5,898 bases of DNA from an uncultured archaeon (GTDB taxonomy: Archaea; Thermoproteota; Nitrososphaeria; Nitrososphaerales; CALBXV01). The notes beneath the pieces are model-generated. The model searched no databases. It was not told the origin of the DNA and worked only from the letters and a program-made list of their open reading frames with translations. The DNA is taken from the NCBI GenBank assembly GCA_937890045.1, contig CALBXV010000082.1, positions 1 through 5,898 on the forward strand, given 5' to 3'. Position 1 is the stretch's first letter, and each line of letters starts with the position of its first letter. The translations under genes were made by a program, and so were the position numbers. Shown in pieces: positions 1 through 4,687 of this stretch.

Positions 1-1
1 A

Positions 2-175
2 GATGAAACAAAAAACATGTTGTTCCTTGATGTAAATAATTCTGTTATTTCTGTACCAAAGAATAATATATCTCTTAAAATTAATGTTGATGATGTTGAT
101 TATCTTGTTCATGGTTCTAAGTTATTACAAAGTCCATCTAATAGAAATACTAAATTGAAGCTGAATTCACTATGA
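2..175 (+). CDS. rnp1: RNase P protein component 1 (Rpp29/POP4 family), C-terminal part
   Basis: This is the last 57 codons of a gene that begins before the window; the first complete codon is at position 2. Rpp29 is an archaeal protein subunit of ribonuclease P, which removes 5' leaders from pre-tRNAs, and it works in the cytoplasm bound to the catalytic RNA. The visible part opens with DETKNML, followed by short alternating strands, an ISVPKNN segment, an HGSKLL motif and a final P-x-x-R (SPSNRNTKLK). This matches the end of the family's Sm-like barrel, which typically reads T-K-N, then V/I-P-K, then v-x-G-x-L, then P-x-x-R. The identification rests on this fragment plus its position directly before rps17, where archaea usually keep this gene. 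Its TGA stop overlaps the uS17 ATG (ATGA), suggesting translational coupling. The sequence is quite divergent. Confidence 0.8.
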   Translation, partial: DETKNMLFLDVNNSVISVPKNNISLKINVDDVDYLVHGSKLLQSPSNRNTKLKLNSL

Positions 176-504
176 AAAATATTGGTTTAAATATCACTCC
201 ATCAAAAAAAACTTGTTCAGATCCACTTTGTCCATTTTGTTCAACTGACAGTAAATCTCTTAAAATTCGTGGAAGACTCATTAATGGTGTAGTTGTTAGT
301 TTAAAAGGTACTAATCGAAGTGTAATTGCGAGAAATTTTCTTCATTATGTGAAGAAATATGATCGATATGAAAAACGACATAGTCGAATTAACGCTCATA
401 TTACTCCTTGTTTAGAAATAAATGTTGGTGACTCAGTTTTAATTGGTGAATGTAGACCAATTGCTAAAAACATATCATATATTGTATTAAATAAGGTGAA
501 TTAA
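172..504 (+). CDS. rps17: 30S ribosomal protein uS17 (S17)
   Basis: uS17 is a primary 16S rRNA-binding protein of the small subunit with an OB fold. The 110 residues contain the archaeal hallmarks: KNIGLNI at residues 2-8, a cysteine cluster C15-x4-C20-x2-C23, [11 protein letters not shown] at 33-43, [19 protein letters not shown] at 58-76, C80, and [15 protein letters not shown] from 85 to 99. As I recall, the third position of the cluster is normally His (CPFH or CPWH) in archaeal homologues. Here it is Cys, and about four extra residues follow before the IRG motif. The ATG start overlaps the preceding TGA by four bases and has no convincing Shine-Dalgarno, so translation probably depends on coupling to the upstream gene. 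It ends two bases before rpl14. The AECRP/IAK ending resembles TACK archaea. Confidence 0.96.
   Translation: MKNIGLNITPSKKTCSDPLCPFCSTDSKSLKIRGRLINGVVVSLKGTNRSVIARNFLHYVKKYDRYEKRHSRINAHITPCLEINVGDSVLIGECRPIAKNISYIVLNKVN
494..499 (+). promoter_or_regulatory. Shine-Dalgarno AGGTGA before rpl14
   Basis: AGGTGA is a six-base match to the complement of the archaeal 16S 3' end (AGGAGGTGATCC). It lies inside the last codons of rps17 with 7 nt between it and the rpl14 ATG. It is one of the best ribosome-binding sites in the window and supports the ATG at 507. Confidence 0.7.
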
Positions 505-506
505 TT

Positions 507-938
507 ATGTCTACTAAAGCAAAAAAATCCGGAGGTAAAGGGTTAGGTTCAAAACGATATATAACTAGATCTATACCTGTTAATGCTGTAATAACTTGTG
601 CTGATAATACTGGAGCTAAAACGTTACGAGTTGTAATGGTTAAAGGATGGAAAGGTAGACTTAGAAGATTACCTGCTGCCTCAGTTGGCGATTATGTTTA
701 TGTTGTAGTTACTAAAGGTCCGCCTGATATAAGAAAACAAGTGTTTGGAGCTATTATAATAAGACAAAAATATCCTGTTAGACGTGAAGATGGTAGTAGA
801 ATTATGTTTGAAGATAATGCTGGTGTAATAATAACACCTGAAGGTGAACTCAAAGGTACTGATATTAAAGGCCCCGTAGCTTCTGAAGCTGCTGAAAAAT
901 GGCCAAGAATAGCTAATACTGCTACAATGATATTATAA
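507..938 (+). CDS. rpl14: 50S ribosomal protein uL14 (L14)
   Basis: uL14 sits at the subunit interface of the large subunit, contacting 16S rRNA and helping form intersubunit bridges. The 143 residues are among the most conserved in the window: [20 protein letters not shown] at 19-38, [12 protein letters not shown] at 53-64, [10 protein letters not shown] at 70-79, [20 protein letters not shown] at 83-102, then [20 protein letters not shown], and EKWPRIAN at 130-137. An approximately 17-residue basic, Gly/Lys-rich tail ([16 protein letters not shown]) precedes the ITR motif; such an N-terminal extension is what I remember from Nitrososphaerota rather than from most Euryarchaeota. The overall motif set gives the best lineage signal of the window. 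The start is fixed by the AGGTGA site 7 nt upstream. Confidence 0.98.
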   Translation: MSTKAKKSGGKGLGSKRYITRSIPVNAVITCADNTGAKTLRVVMVKGWKGRLRRLPAASVGDYVYVVVTKGPPDIRKQVFGAIIIRQKYPVRREDGSRIMFEDNAGVIITPEGELKGTDIKGPVASEAAEKWPRIANTATMIL

Positions 939-943
939 GTGAT
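939..943 (+). promoter_or_regulatory. GTGAT Shine-Dalgarno before rpl24
   Basis: GTGAT immediately follows the TAA of rpl14 and matches part of the complement of the 16S 3' end (AGGAGGTGATCC). There are 6 nt to the rpl24 ATG. The same pentamer recurs before eS4, uL5, uS8 and uL18. Confidence 0.55.
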
Positions 944-949
944 AAAATT

Positions 950-1300
950 ATGACTACCATACAACGCAGTAAAGCAAGAAAAAAGTTATTCACACTACCT
1001 AATAATCTAAAATCAAAATCAATTCGAGCCATGACTTCTGAAGATCTTAGAAATAAATATAAAGTTACAACATTACGAATTAATAAAGGCGATAGTGTTA
1101 AAATTATGAGAGGAGAATATTCAGGAATTGAAGCTAAAGTTACAAAAATAGATTTGAAATTAGGTAAAATTAATGTTGATGGTGTTAAAAGACAAAAAAT
1201 TGCTGGTGGAGATATGCCAGTACAAATTCATCCTTCTAATGTTATGTTAATGTCACTAAATATGGGTGATAAATTAAGAAAAAAAAAATTAAGGTTGTGA
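950..1300 (+). CDS. rpl24: 50S ribosomal protein uL24 (L24/L26e)
   Basis: uL24 binds 23S rRNA early in large-subunit assembly and lies near the exit of the peptide tunnel. The 116-residue product has the archaeal/eukaryotic layout. A basic N-terminus (residues 1-27) is followed by MTSEDLRNKYKV at 28-39, and a KOW motif at about 44-71 (INKGDSVKIMRGEYSGIEAK). VDGVKRQK follows, then the conserved IHPSNVMLMSLN at 93-104. The C-terminus is short and lysine-rich, encoded partly by a run of ten A residues (1279-1288), so sequencing-length errors there are possible. The gene follows rpl14 by 11 nt, and its TGA is embedded in the GTGAT ribosome-binding site of the next gene. ATG was chosen because GTGAT lies 6 nt upstream. 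Confidence 0.97.
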   Translation: MTTIQRSKARKKLFTLPNNLKSKSIRAMTSEDLRNKYKVTTLRINKGDSVKIMRGEYSGIEAKVTKIDLKLGKINVDGVKRQKIAGGDMPVQIHPSNVMLMSLNMGDKLRKKKLRL

Positions 1301-1301
1301 T
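1297..1301 (+). promoter_or_regulatory. GTGAT Shine-Dalgarno before rps4e, containing the rpl24 stop
   Basis: GTGAT lies 7 nt before the eS4 ATG, and its TGA is the stop codon of rpl24. A ribosome terminating on rpl24 would therefore be positioned directly on the ribosome-binding site of the next gene. Confidence 0.6.
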
Positions 1302-1308
1302 GAATTGA

Positions 1309-2028
1309 ATGGGGAATCAGGGTGAATCTAAAACTTTAAAGAGATCTATGACTCGTGGATGGCAAATATCCAAAAAACAATACAAATTTACAGTTAAAAA
1401 TAAATGTGGACCACATAGTGCAAATAGTAGTTTATCTCTAACTGTTGTTATTAGAGATCTTATAAAATTAACTAATACCTATAAAGAAACTAAAAATCTT
1501 ATTAATGAAGGTAATGTTCTTATTGATTCCAAAAAACGTTCTGATCCGCAATTCTCTGTGGGAATTATGGATACAATAAGTATTCCTGAAGAAAAATTAT
1601 TCTATAGACTTTTACCTCATAAAAATGTCTTAACACTTGTTAAAATTGAGAAAAATGAATCTAATACAAAATTATGTAAAATTAAATCTAAACATACAAT
1701 AAAGAATGGTTTATTACAATATTGCTTAAATGATGGTAGAAATATACTTAGTGATAATAACTATAAAGTTGGTGATACTCTCAAAATTGAATTACCTACA
1801 CAAAAAATTCTAGATGTTTTTTCTCTTATTCAAGGCTCTTATGTTCTTATTCTTCAGGGTAAATTATCTGGTAAAATTGGAATCATTGAATCTCAAACAA
1901 TTGGAACATTATCTCGTAAATCTATGTTAAAAGTGAAATTTGATAATGTTGTAACTGAATTACCTGCTGATATATCCTTCTCTATAGGAAAAGATAAATC
2001 TCAACTTCCATTGGAATATAGTGATTAA
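1309..2028 (+). CDS. rps4e: 30S ribosomal protein eS4 (S4e)
   Basis: eS4 is a small-subunit protein found only in archaea and eukaryotes. The 239 residues begin with the family's MG-x-x-G...LKR start (MGNQGESKTLKR), then KCGPHSANSSLSLTVVIRDL at 32-51. An S4-type RNA-binding region follows at about 42-90, with ETKNLINEGNVLID at 60-73 and FSVGIMDTISIPE at 82-94. Further on are KLCKIKSKHTIKNG, the hallmark NDGRNIL at 141-147, YKVGDTLKIELPTQKI at 152-167, and a C-terminal KOW motif at about 176-195 (GSYVLILQGKLSGKIGIIES). The full domain set is present at a normal length. The sequence is divergent between conserved blocks. The end overlaps the GTGAT site of rpl5, and the TAA is one base before the rpl5 ATG. 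Confidence 0.97.
   Translation: MGNQGESKTLKRSMTRGWQISKKQYKFTVKNKCGPHSANSSLSLTVVIRDLIKLTNTYKETKNLINEGNVLIDSKKRSDPQFSVGIMDTISIPEEKLFYRLLPHKNVLTLVKIEKNESNTKLCKIKSKHTIKNGLLQYCLNDGRNILSDNNYKVGDTLKIELPTQKILDVFSLIQGSYVLILQGKLSGKIGIIESQTIGTLSRKSMLKVKFDNVVTELPADISFSIGKDKSQLPLEYSD
2021..2025 (+). promoter_or_regulatory. GTGAT Shine-Dalgarno that looks like an rpl5 GTG start
   Basis: GTGAT is formed by the last Ser-Asp codons of eS4 and lies 4 nt before the ATG at 2030. Its GTG is in frame with rpl5 and could be miscalled as the start. The recurrence of this pentamer before other genes and the presence of an ATG nine bases on argue that it is a ribosome-binding site. Confidence 0.6.
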
Positions 2029-2029
2029 A

Positions 2030-2632
2030 ATGAATGTTAATGTTTTAGAAACTTCTGATCCTGTTAAAGAAACTTCTGATCCTGTTAAAGAAACTTCTGA
2101 TCCTGTTAAAGAAACTTCTGATCCTGTTAATCCTATGAAAAATATTCGTATTAGTAAAGTTTGTATAAATATAGGGCTCGGGAAATCAGGTGAGATTGTT
2201 GAAAAAGCAAAAGCTGTTTTAGCTCAAATCGTAGGTCAAACAGTAGGTGAAAGTTATGCTAAAAAAACTCTTAGAGATTTTGGTATAAGAAAAGGCGACC
2301 CAATTGGTGTTGTTGTTACTCTAAGAAAGAAATTGGCTGAAGAAAAATTAAAATTATTATTTACTGCTAAAGAGAATCGTATATCAAAATATTCTTTTGA
2401 TAAAAATGGTGGATGTTCATTTGGAATTAAAGAGCATATAGAACTTCCTGGTGTAAAATATGATCCTAATCTAGGAATATTTGGTATGGATGTTACAACT
2501 GTTCTTGATAGACCAGGTTTTCGTATAACTAAAAAAAAGAGAATGAAAGGTGTAGTTGGACAAAATCATCGAGTAACTAAAGCTGAAGCTATTAACTTCT
2601 TCAAAAGTACACTTAACATAGAGGTATATTAA
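2030..2632 (+). CDS. rpl5: 50S ribosomal protein uL5 (L5) with repeat-bearing N-terminal extension
   Basis: uL5 binds 5S rRNA with uL18 in the central protuberance of the large subunit and contacts P-site tRNA. From the ATG the product has 200 residues. Residues 36-200 are canonical: MKNIRISKVCINIGLGKSGE at 36-55, AKKTLRDFGIRKGDPIGVVV at 77-96, VTLRKK, then SFDKNGGCSFGIKEHIELPG, VKYDPNLGIFGMDV, and HRVTKAEAINFF near the end. The odd part is residues 7-34, four tandem copies of ETSDPVK (the last ends in N) placed before the usual N-P-M that opens the family's core. A GTG at 2021 is in frame but looks like the Shine-Dalgarno. Starting at the internal Met36 (2135) would give a standard-length protein, but no ribosome-binding site precedes it. 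Confidence 0.96.
   Translation: MNVNVLETSDPVKETSDPVKETSDPVKETSDPVNPMKNIRISKVCINIGLGKSGEIVEKAKAVLAQIVGQTVGESYAKKTLRDFGIRKGDPIGVVVTLRKKLAEEKLKLLFTAKENRISKYSFDKNGGCSFGIKEHIELPGVKYDPNLGIFGMDVTTVLDRPGFRITKKKRMKGVVGQNHRVTKAEAINFFKSTLNIEVY
2048..2131 (+). repeat. Four-copy 21-bp in-frame tandem repeat in rpl5
   Basis: Four head-to-tail 21-nt units occupy 2048-2068, 2069-2089, 2090-2110 and 2111-2131. The first three are identical base for base and the fourth differs only at its last base (AAA to AAT). Because 21 is a multiple of 3, each unit encodes the same seven residues, ETSDPVK (ETSDPVN in the last). Identity at synonymous positions points to recent expansion by replication slippage. There are no spacers, so this is a minisatellite and not a CRISPR array. 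Confidence 0.97.
2621..2625 (+). promoter_or_regulatory. Shine-Dalgarno GAGGT before rps14
   Basis: GAGGT matches the complement of the 16S 3' end and lies 8 nt before the rps14 ATG, within the last codons of rpl5 (IEVY). It supports the start of a gene that is short enough to be missed by length filters. Confidence 0.65.
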
Positions 2633-2633
2633 T

Positions 2634-2804
2634 ATGATTAAAAAGAAAATTAGAAGGGGTAAACCAAAATCATATGGTAAAGGATCTCGAAATTGTAGAA
2701 GATGTGGCAATTATACTGCTATAATTCAACAATATAATCTAATTTTATGTAGACAATGCTTTAGAGAAGTGGCTCCTACTATAGGATTTACTAAATTTGA
2801 GTGA
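2634..2804 (+). CDS. rps14: 30S ribosomal protein uS14 (S14), short zinc-binding type
   Basis: uS14 is a small-subunit head protein near the decoding region. This 56-residue product, easily overlooked because of its size, reads MIKKKIRRGKPKSYGKGSRN, then CRRCGNYTAIIQQYNLILCR, then QCFREVAPTIGFTKFE. The zinc-ribbon ligands are all present: C21-x2-C24 and C39-x2-C42. The KGSRNCRRCG block, LCRQCFREVAP and the GFTKFE terminus match archaeal uS14 along its whole length, so the gene is complete. It starts one base after the rpl5 stop, preceded by a GAGGT site. Its TGA stop forms part of the GTGAT ribosome-binding site of rps8. Confidence 0.97.
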   Translation: MIKKKIRRGKPKSYGKGSRNCRRCGNYTAIIQQYNLILCRQCFREVAPTIGFTKFE

Positions 2805-2805
2805 T
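2801..2805 (+). promoter_or_regulatory. GTGAT Shine-Dalgarno before rps8, containing the rps14 stop
   Basis: The TGA of rps14 lies within GTGAT, 4 nt before the rps8 ATG at 2810. The GTG is in frame with rps8 and would add three residues if taken as a start. The archaeal uS8 N-terminus normally begins right at the ATG position, so this is read as a ribosome-binding site. Confidence 0.6.
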
Positions 2806-2809
2806 TTTT

Positions 2810-3202
2810 ATGCCTGCTACTAATATTCTTGCTAATCTGTTTTCTACAATATATAATAATGAATTACGAAACAAAAAAGAATGTATTGTATATCCTGCGT
2901 CAAAACTTGCTAGTGCAGTTTTAAGAACAATGCAAAAAAATAAGTATATTGGTGAATTTGAATTAATTGATGATGGTCTTATGGGTAAATTCCGTATACA
3001 ATTACTTGGTAGAATTAATAAATGTGGAGTAGTTTCTCCTAGATCAAGTATTAAACTTACTGAACTGTATAAATGGGAAAAAAGATTTTTACCGGCTGTT
3101 AATACTGGTATAATCATATTATCTACATCTGGTGGCATTGTATCACATATTGAGGCAAGAAAAAATTCTAATGGAGGAAAAATAATAGGTTATGTCTACT
3201 AA
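2810..3202 (+). CDS. rps8: 30S ribosomal protein uS8 (S8)
   Basis: uS8 binds 16S rRNA directly and is essential for building the central domain of the small subunit. The 130 residues have the usual archaeal length. Key blocks are LANLFSTIYNNELRNKKE at 7-24, YPASKLASAVLRTMQKNKYI, then GEFELIDDGLMGKFRIQLLG, RINKCGVVSPR, YKWEKRFLPA and the C-terminal rRNA-binding ILSTSGGIVSHIEARK with GGKIIGYVY at the end. The ATG at 2810 is preferred over the in-frame GTG at 2801 because the protein then starts as family members do. The 3' end overlaps rpl6 by 11 nt. No residue I would expect to be conserved is missing. Confidence 0.97.
   Translation: MPATNILANLFSTIYNNELRNKKECIVYPASKLASAVLRTMQKNKYIGEFELIDDGLMGKFRIQLLGRINKCGVVSPRSSIKLTELYKWEKRFLPAVNTGIIILSTSGGIVSHIEARKNSNGGKIIGYVY
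3173..3177 (+). promoter_or_regulatory. Possible Shine-Dalgarno GGAGG for rpl6 (long spacing)
   Basis: GGAGG within the Asn-Gly-Gly codons at the end of rps8 matches the 16S 3' end complement but lies 14 nt before the rpl6 ATG, longer than elsewhere in the window. Its match may be incidental to the conserved Gly-Gly. Coupling through the 11-nt gene overlap could help initiation. Confidence 0.35.
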
Positions 3203-3749
3203 TCAAAAAGATAAAAATAATTCAATTAATGTTATAATACCTGAAAATATTTCAGTTGATATTACAGATAATCAATTAATTGTTACAGGACAACTTGGCA
3301 CTCTTAAAAAAGACTTTACTACAATCCGAGCGTATTTAAAAAAAGTTGATGATCAGATTAACATAAAATCTTTTGGAACTAAAAAAAAGGAATTAGCTAT
3401 GCTTAAAACTGTTAAATCTTTAATAACTAATCTATTTTCTGGTGTTACTGAAGGTTTTACTTACAAATTAAAATTAGTTTACTCTCACTTCCCAATGACT
3501 GTTAGAGTAGAGAACAATAATGTTTATGTAGATAATTTTATCGGTGGTAAATTCCCTAGAATCGCTAAAATTGTTGGAGAATCTACTGTTACTCCTAAAG
3601 ATGATGATATTATTGTGTCTGGATTATCTATAGAAAATGTAAGTCAAACTGCTGCTAATATTGAAAGTTGTACTAAAATTAAAAATAAAGACTTGCGAGT
3701 ATTCCTAGACGGTGTGTATATATATGAAAAAGGTAAAGGACAAAATTAA
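3192..3749 (+). CDS. rpl6: 50S ribosomal protein uL6 (L6)
   Basis: uL6 has two similar alpha/beta domains and lies near the factor-binding region and sarcin-ricin loop of the large subunit. The 185 residues show VIIPENISVDITDNQLIVTG at 14-33, GTLKKDF at 36-42, VTEGFTYKLKLVYSHFPMTV at 85-104, the VENNNVYVDNFIGGKFPRIA block at 106-125, KIVGESTVTPKDDDIIVSG, QTAANIESCTKI at 152-163 and FLDGVYIYEK at 171-180. The N-terminus carries about a dozen extra polar residues (STNQKDKNNSIN) before the core, and GKGQN extends the C-terminus. No other ATG lies between 3192 and the core. The gene overlaps rps8 by 11 nt and the eL32 gene by 26 nt. Confidence 0.97.
   Translation: MSTNQKDKNNSINVIIPENISVDITDNQLIVTGQLGTLKKDFTTIRAYLKKVDDQINIKSFGTKKKELAMLKTVKSLITNLFSGVTEGFTYKLKLVYSHFPMTVRVENNNVYVDNFIGGKFPRIAKIVGESTVTPKDDDIIVSGLSIENVSQTAANIESCTKIKNKDLRVFLDGVYIYEKGKGQN
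3711..3714 (+). promoter_or_regulatory. Weak Shine-Dalgarno GGTG before rpl32e
   Basis: GGTG in the Gly-Val codons of uL6 lies 9 nt before the ATG at 3724. The match is short and coincides with conserved uL6 codons, so the call is tentative. The GTG inside it (3712) is in frame with eL32 and would add four residues if used as a start. Confidence 0.35.
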
Positions 3750-4260
3750 TAATAATTCTAGCGCTAAAACTTCTGCGCCAGTTAAAAAGTCAAAACCCAA
3801 ACCTAAATCTAAAGTTAAAACTAAAATTAAATCTAATGTAATTGATAATTATGATAAGTTATCTAAAATTAAATCAGATCTAAAATCTAACACTCCAAAA
3901 TTTCTTAGACAAGAATCATGGAGATATAAGAGAATATCTAATAGTTGGAGAAAACCTCGAGGTATTGATAGTCATATGAGATTGGAGAAAAAAGGATGGC
4001 CAAAAAATGTTAAACTCGGATATAAAACTCCAAAATTAATCAGATCTTTTCATCCTACTGGTGTTAAAGATATACTTGTACATAATATTAACGACCTCAA
4101 TTCTTTGGACCCTAATGCTTGTGCTATAAGACTTGCGTCTAGTATAGGAATGAGAAAAAGAAAACAAATTTTTGATCAAGCTAATAAATTAGGATTAAAA
4201 GTTTTAAACTCTAGAAGAATTCATAAAACTATTGTTAAAAAGGAGATAACTAAAACATGA
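3724..4260 (+). CDS. rpl32e: 50S ribosomal protein eL32 (L32e) with Lys-rich N-terminal tail
   Basis: eL32 is a 23S rRNA-binding large-subunit protein shared by archaea and eukaryotes. From the ATG it has 178 residues. The conserved core runs from about residue 58: PKFLRQESWRYKRISNSWRK, then PRGIDSHMRLEKKGWP, GYKTPKLIRSFHPTGVKDIL, VHNINDLNSLDPNACAIRLA, SSIGMRKRKQIFDQANKLGL and KVLNSR. Residues 1-57 form a low-complexity basic tail (repeated K-P-K, K-S-K and K-T-K) that probably extends along rRNA. Within it, residues 15-21 (KTSAPVK) resemble the uL5 repeat unit. The first eight codons and part of the ninth are read in a second frame as the end of uL6. The TGA stop overlaps the rpl19e ATG. A GTG at 3712 is an alternative but less likely start. 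Confidence 0.95.
   Translation: MKKVKDKINNNSSAKTSAPVKKSKPKPKSKVKTKIKSNVIDNYDKLSKIKSDLKSNTPKFLRQESWRYKRISNSWRKPRGIDSHMRLEKKGWPKNVKLGYKTPKLIRSFHPTGVKDILVHNINDLNSLDPNACAIRLASSIGMRKRKQIFDQANKLGLKVLNSRRIHKTIVKKEITKT
4241..4247 (+). promoter_or_regulatory. Shine-Dalgarno AGGAGAT before rpl19e
   Basis: AGGAGAT matches six of seven bases of AGGAGGT, the complement of the 16S 3' end, and ends 9 nt before the rpl19e ATG. It lies in the final codons of eL32. Together with the ATGA overlap it fixes the rpl19e start. Confidence 0.65.
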
Positions 4261-4679
4261 TTTCAAAATCTAAAAAACGTATGGCTGCTTCTGTTCTTAA
4301 AGTTGGAAAAAATAGGGCTAAACTTGATCCTGAATCCTTAGATATACTTGGAGATGCTATAACTAAAGCTTCACTAAAAGGTCTAATTAGAGAAGGAAAA
4401 ATCTGGGCTGTGAAACCTAAAGGAATATCTAGAGGAAGAGCTAGAAAAAATTTGAATAAAACACGTGGACCTGGTTCTAGAAAAGGTGCTAAAGGCGCTG
4501 TTCTAGATAAAAAAACTCGTTATATGACTAAAGTTCGAGCATTACGTAAATATCTAAAATCTCGAAAAGAAAAGAATTTAATCACTAATAAACAATTTAA
4601 TGATTTATATAAACAAATTCGCGGCGGTCAAGTTCGTTCTGTAGCTCATCTTAAAACTATTGTAAGTAATACTGTGTGA
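4257..4679 (+). CDS. rpl19e: 50S ribosomal protein eL19 (L19e)
   Basis: eL19 is an archaeal/eukaryotic large-subunit protein that reaches to the subunit interface. The 140 residues match from end to end: KKRMAASVLKVGKNRAKLDP at 6-25, DAITKASLKGLIREGKIW at 33-50, then KPKGISRGRARK at 53-64, the basic GPGSRKGAKGA at 71-81, VRALRKYLKSRKEKNLIT at 93-110, and the hallmark IRGGQVRSVAHLKT at 121-134. The linker between SRGRARK and GPGSRKG is short (NLNKTR) compared with most archaeal homologues I recall, which carry several more basic residues there. The ATG overlaps the eL32 TGA and has a good AGGAGAT site. Its own TGA sits within the GTGAT site of the uL18 gene. Confidence 0.97.
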   Translation: MISKSKKRMAASVLKVGKNRAKLDPESLDILGDAITKASLKGLIREGKIWAVKPKGISRGRARKNLNKTRGPGSRKGAKGAVLDKKTRYMTKVRALRKYLKSRKEKNLITNKQFNDLYKQIRGGQVRSVAHLKTIVSNTV

Positions 4680-4680
4680 T
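4676..4680 (+). promoter_or_regulatory. GTGAT Shine-Dalgarno before rpl18, containing the rpl19e stop
   Basis: GTGAT overlaps the rpl19e TGA and ends 7 nt before the ATG at 4688. The GTG at 4676 and an ATG at 4679 are in frame with uL18, but the site's recurrence elsewhere and the normal uL18 N-terminus favour 4688 as the start. Confidence 0.6.
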
Positions 4681-4687
4681 GTTTATT

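Noticed and set aside
698..964. Open frame on the - strand opposite rpl14
   Set aside because: It is the antisense of a highly conserved ribosomal gene, its translation resembles no known family, and it has no independent ribosome-binding site.
1279..1310. Programmed frameshift at the A10 run
   Set aside because: The zero frame gives a complete uL24 ending a few residues later, and the alternative frames stop almost at once, so no extended product would result.
2048..2131. CRISPR-like array
   Set aside because: The repeat units are directly adjacent with no spacers, in frame, and inside a ribosomal protein gene; this is a coding minisatellite.
2471..2710. Open frame on the - strand across the rpl5/rps14 junction
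   Set aside because: Hydrophobic-looking translation arises from the antisense of Lys-rich, AT-rich codons; both sense genes are certain.
2791..3138. Open frame on the - strand opposite rps8
   Set aside because: Antisense shadow of a fully conserved uS8 gene with no recognisable product.
3714..3726. TATA-like stretch (GTATATATATG) as an internal archaeal promoter
   Set aside because: It lies within the conserved end of uL6 and would start transcription inside eL32. In DNA this AT-rich such a match is weak evidence, and no BRE-like element is convincing.
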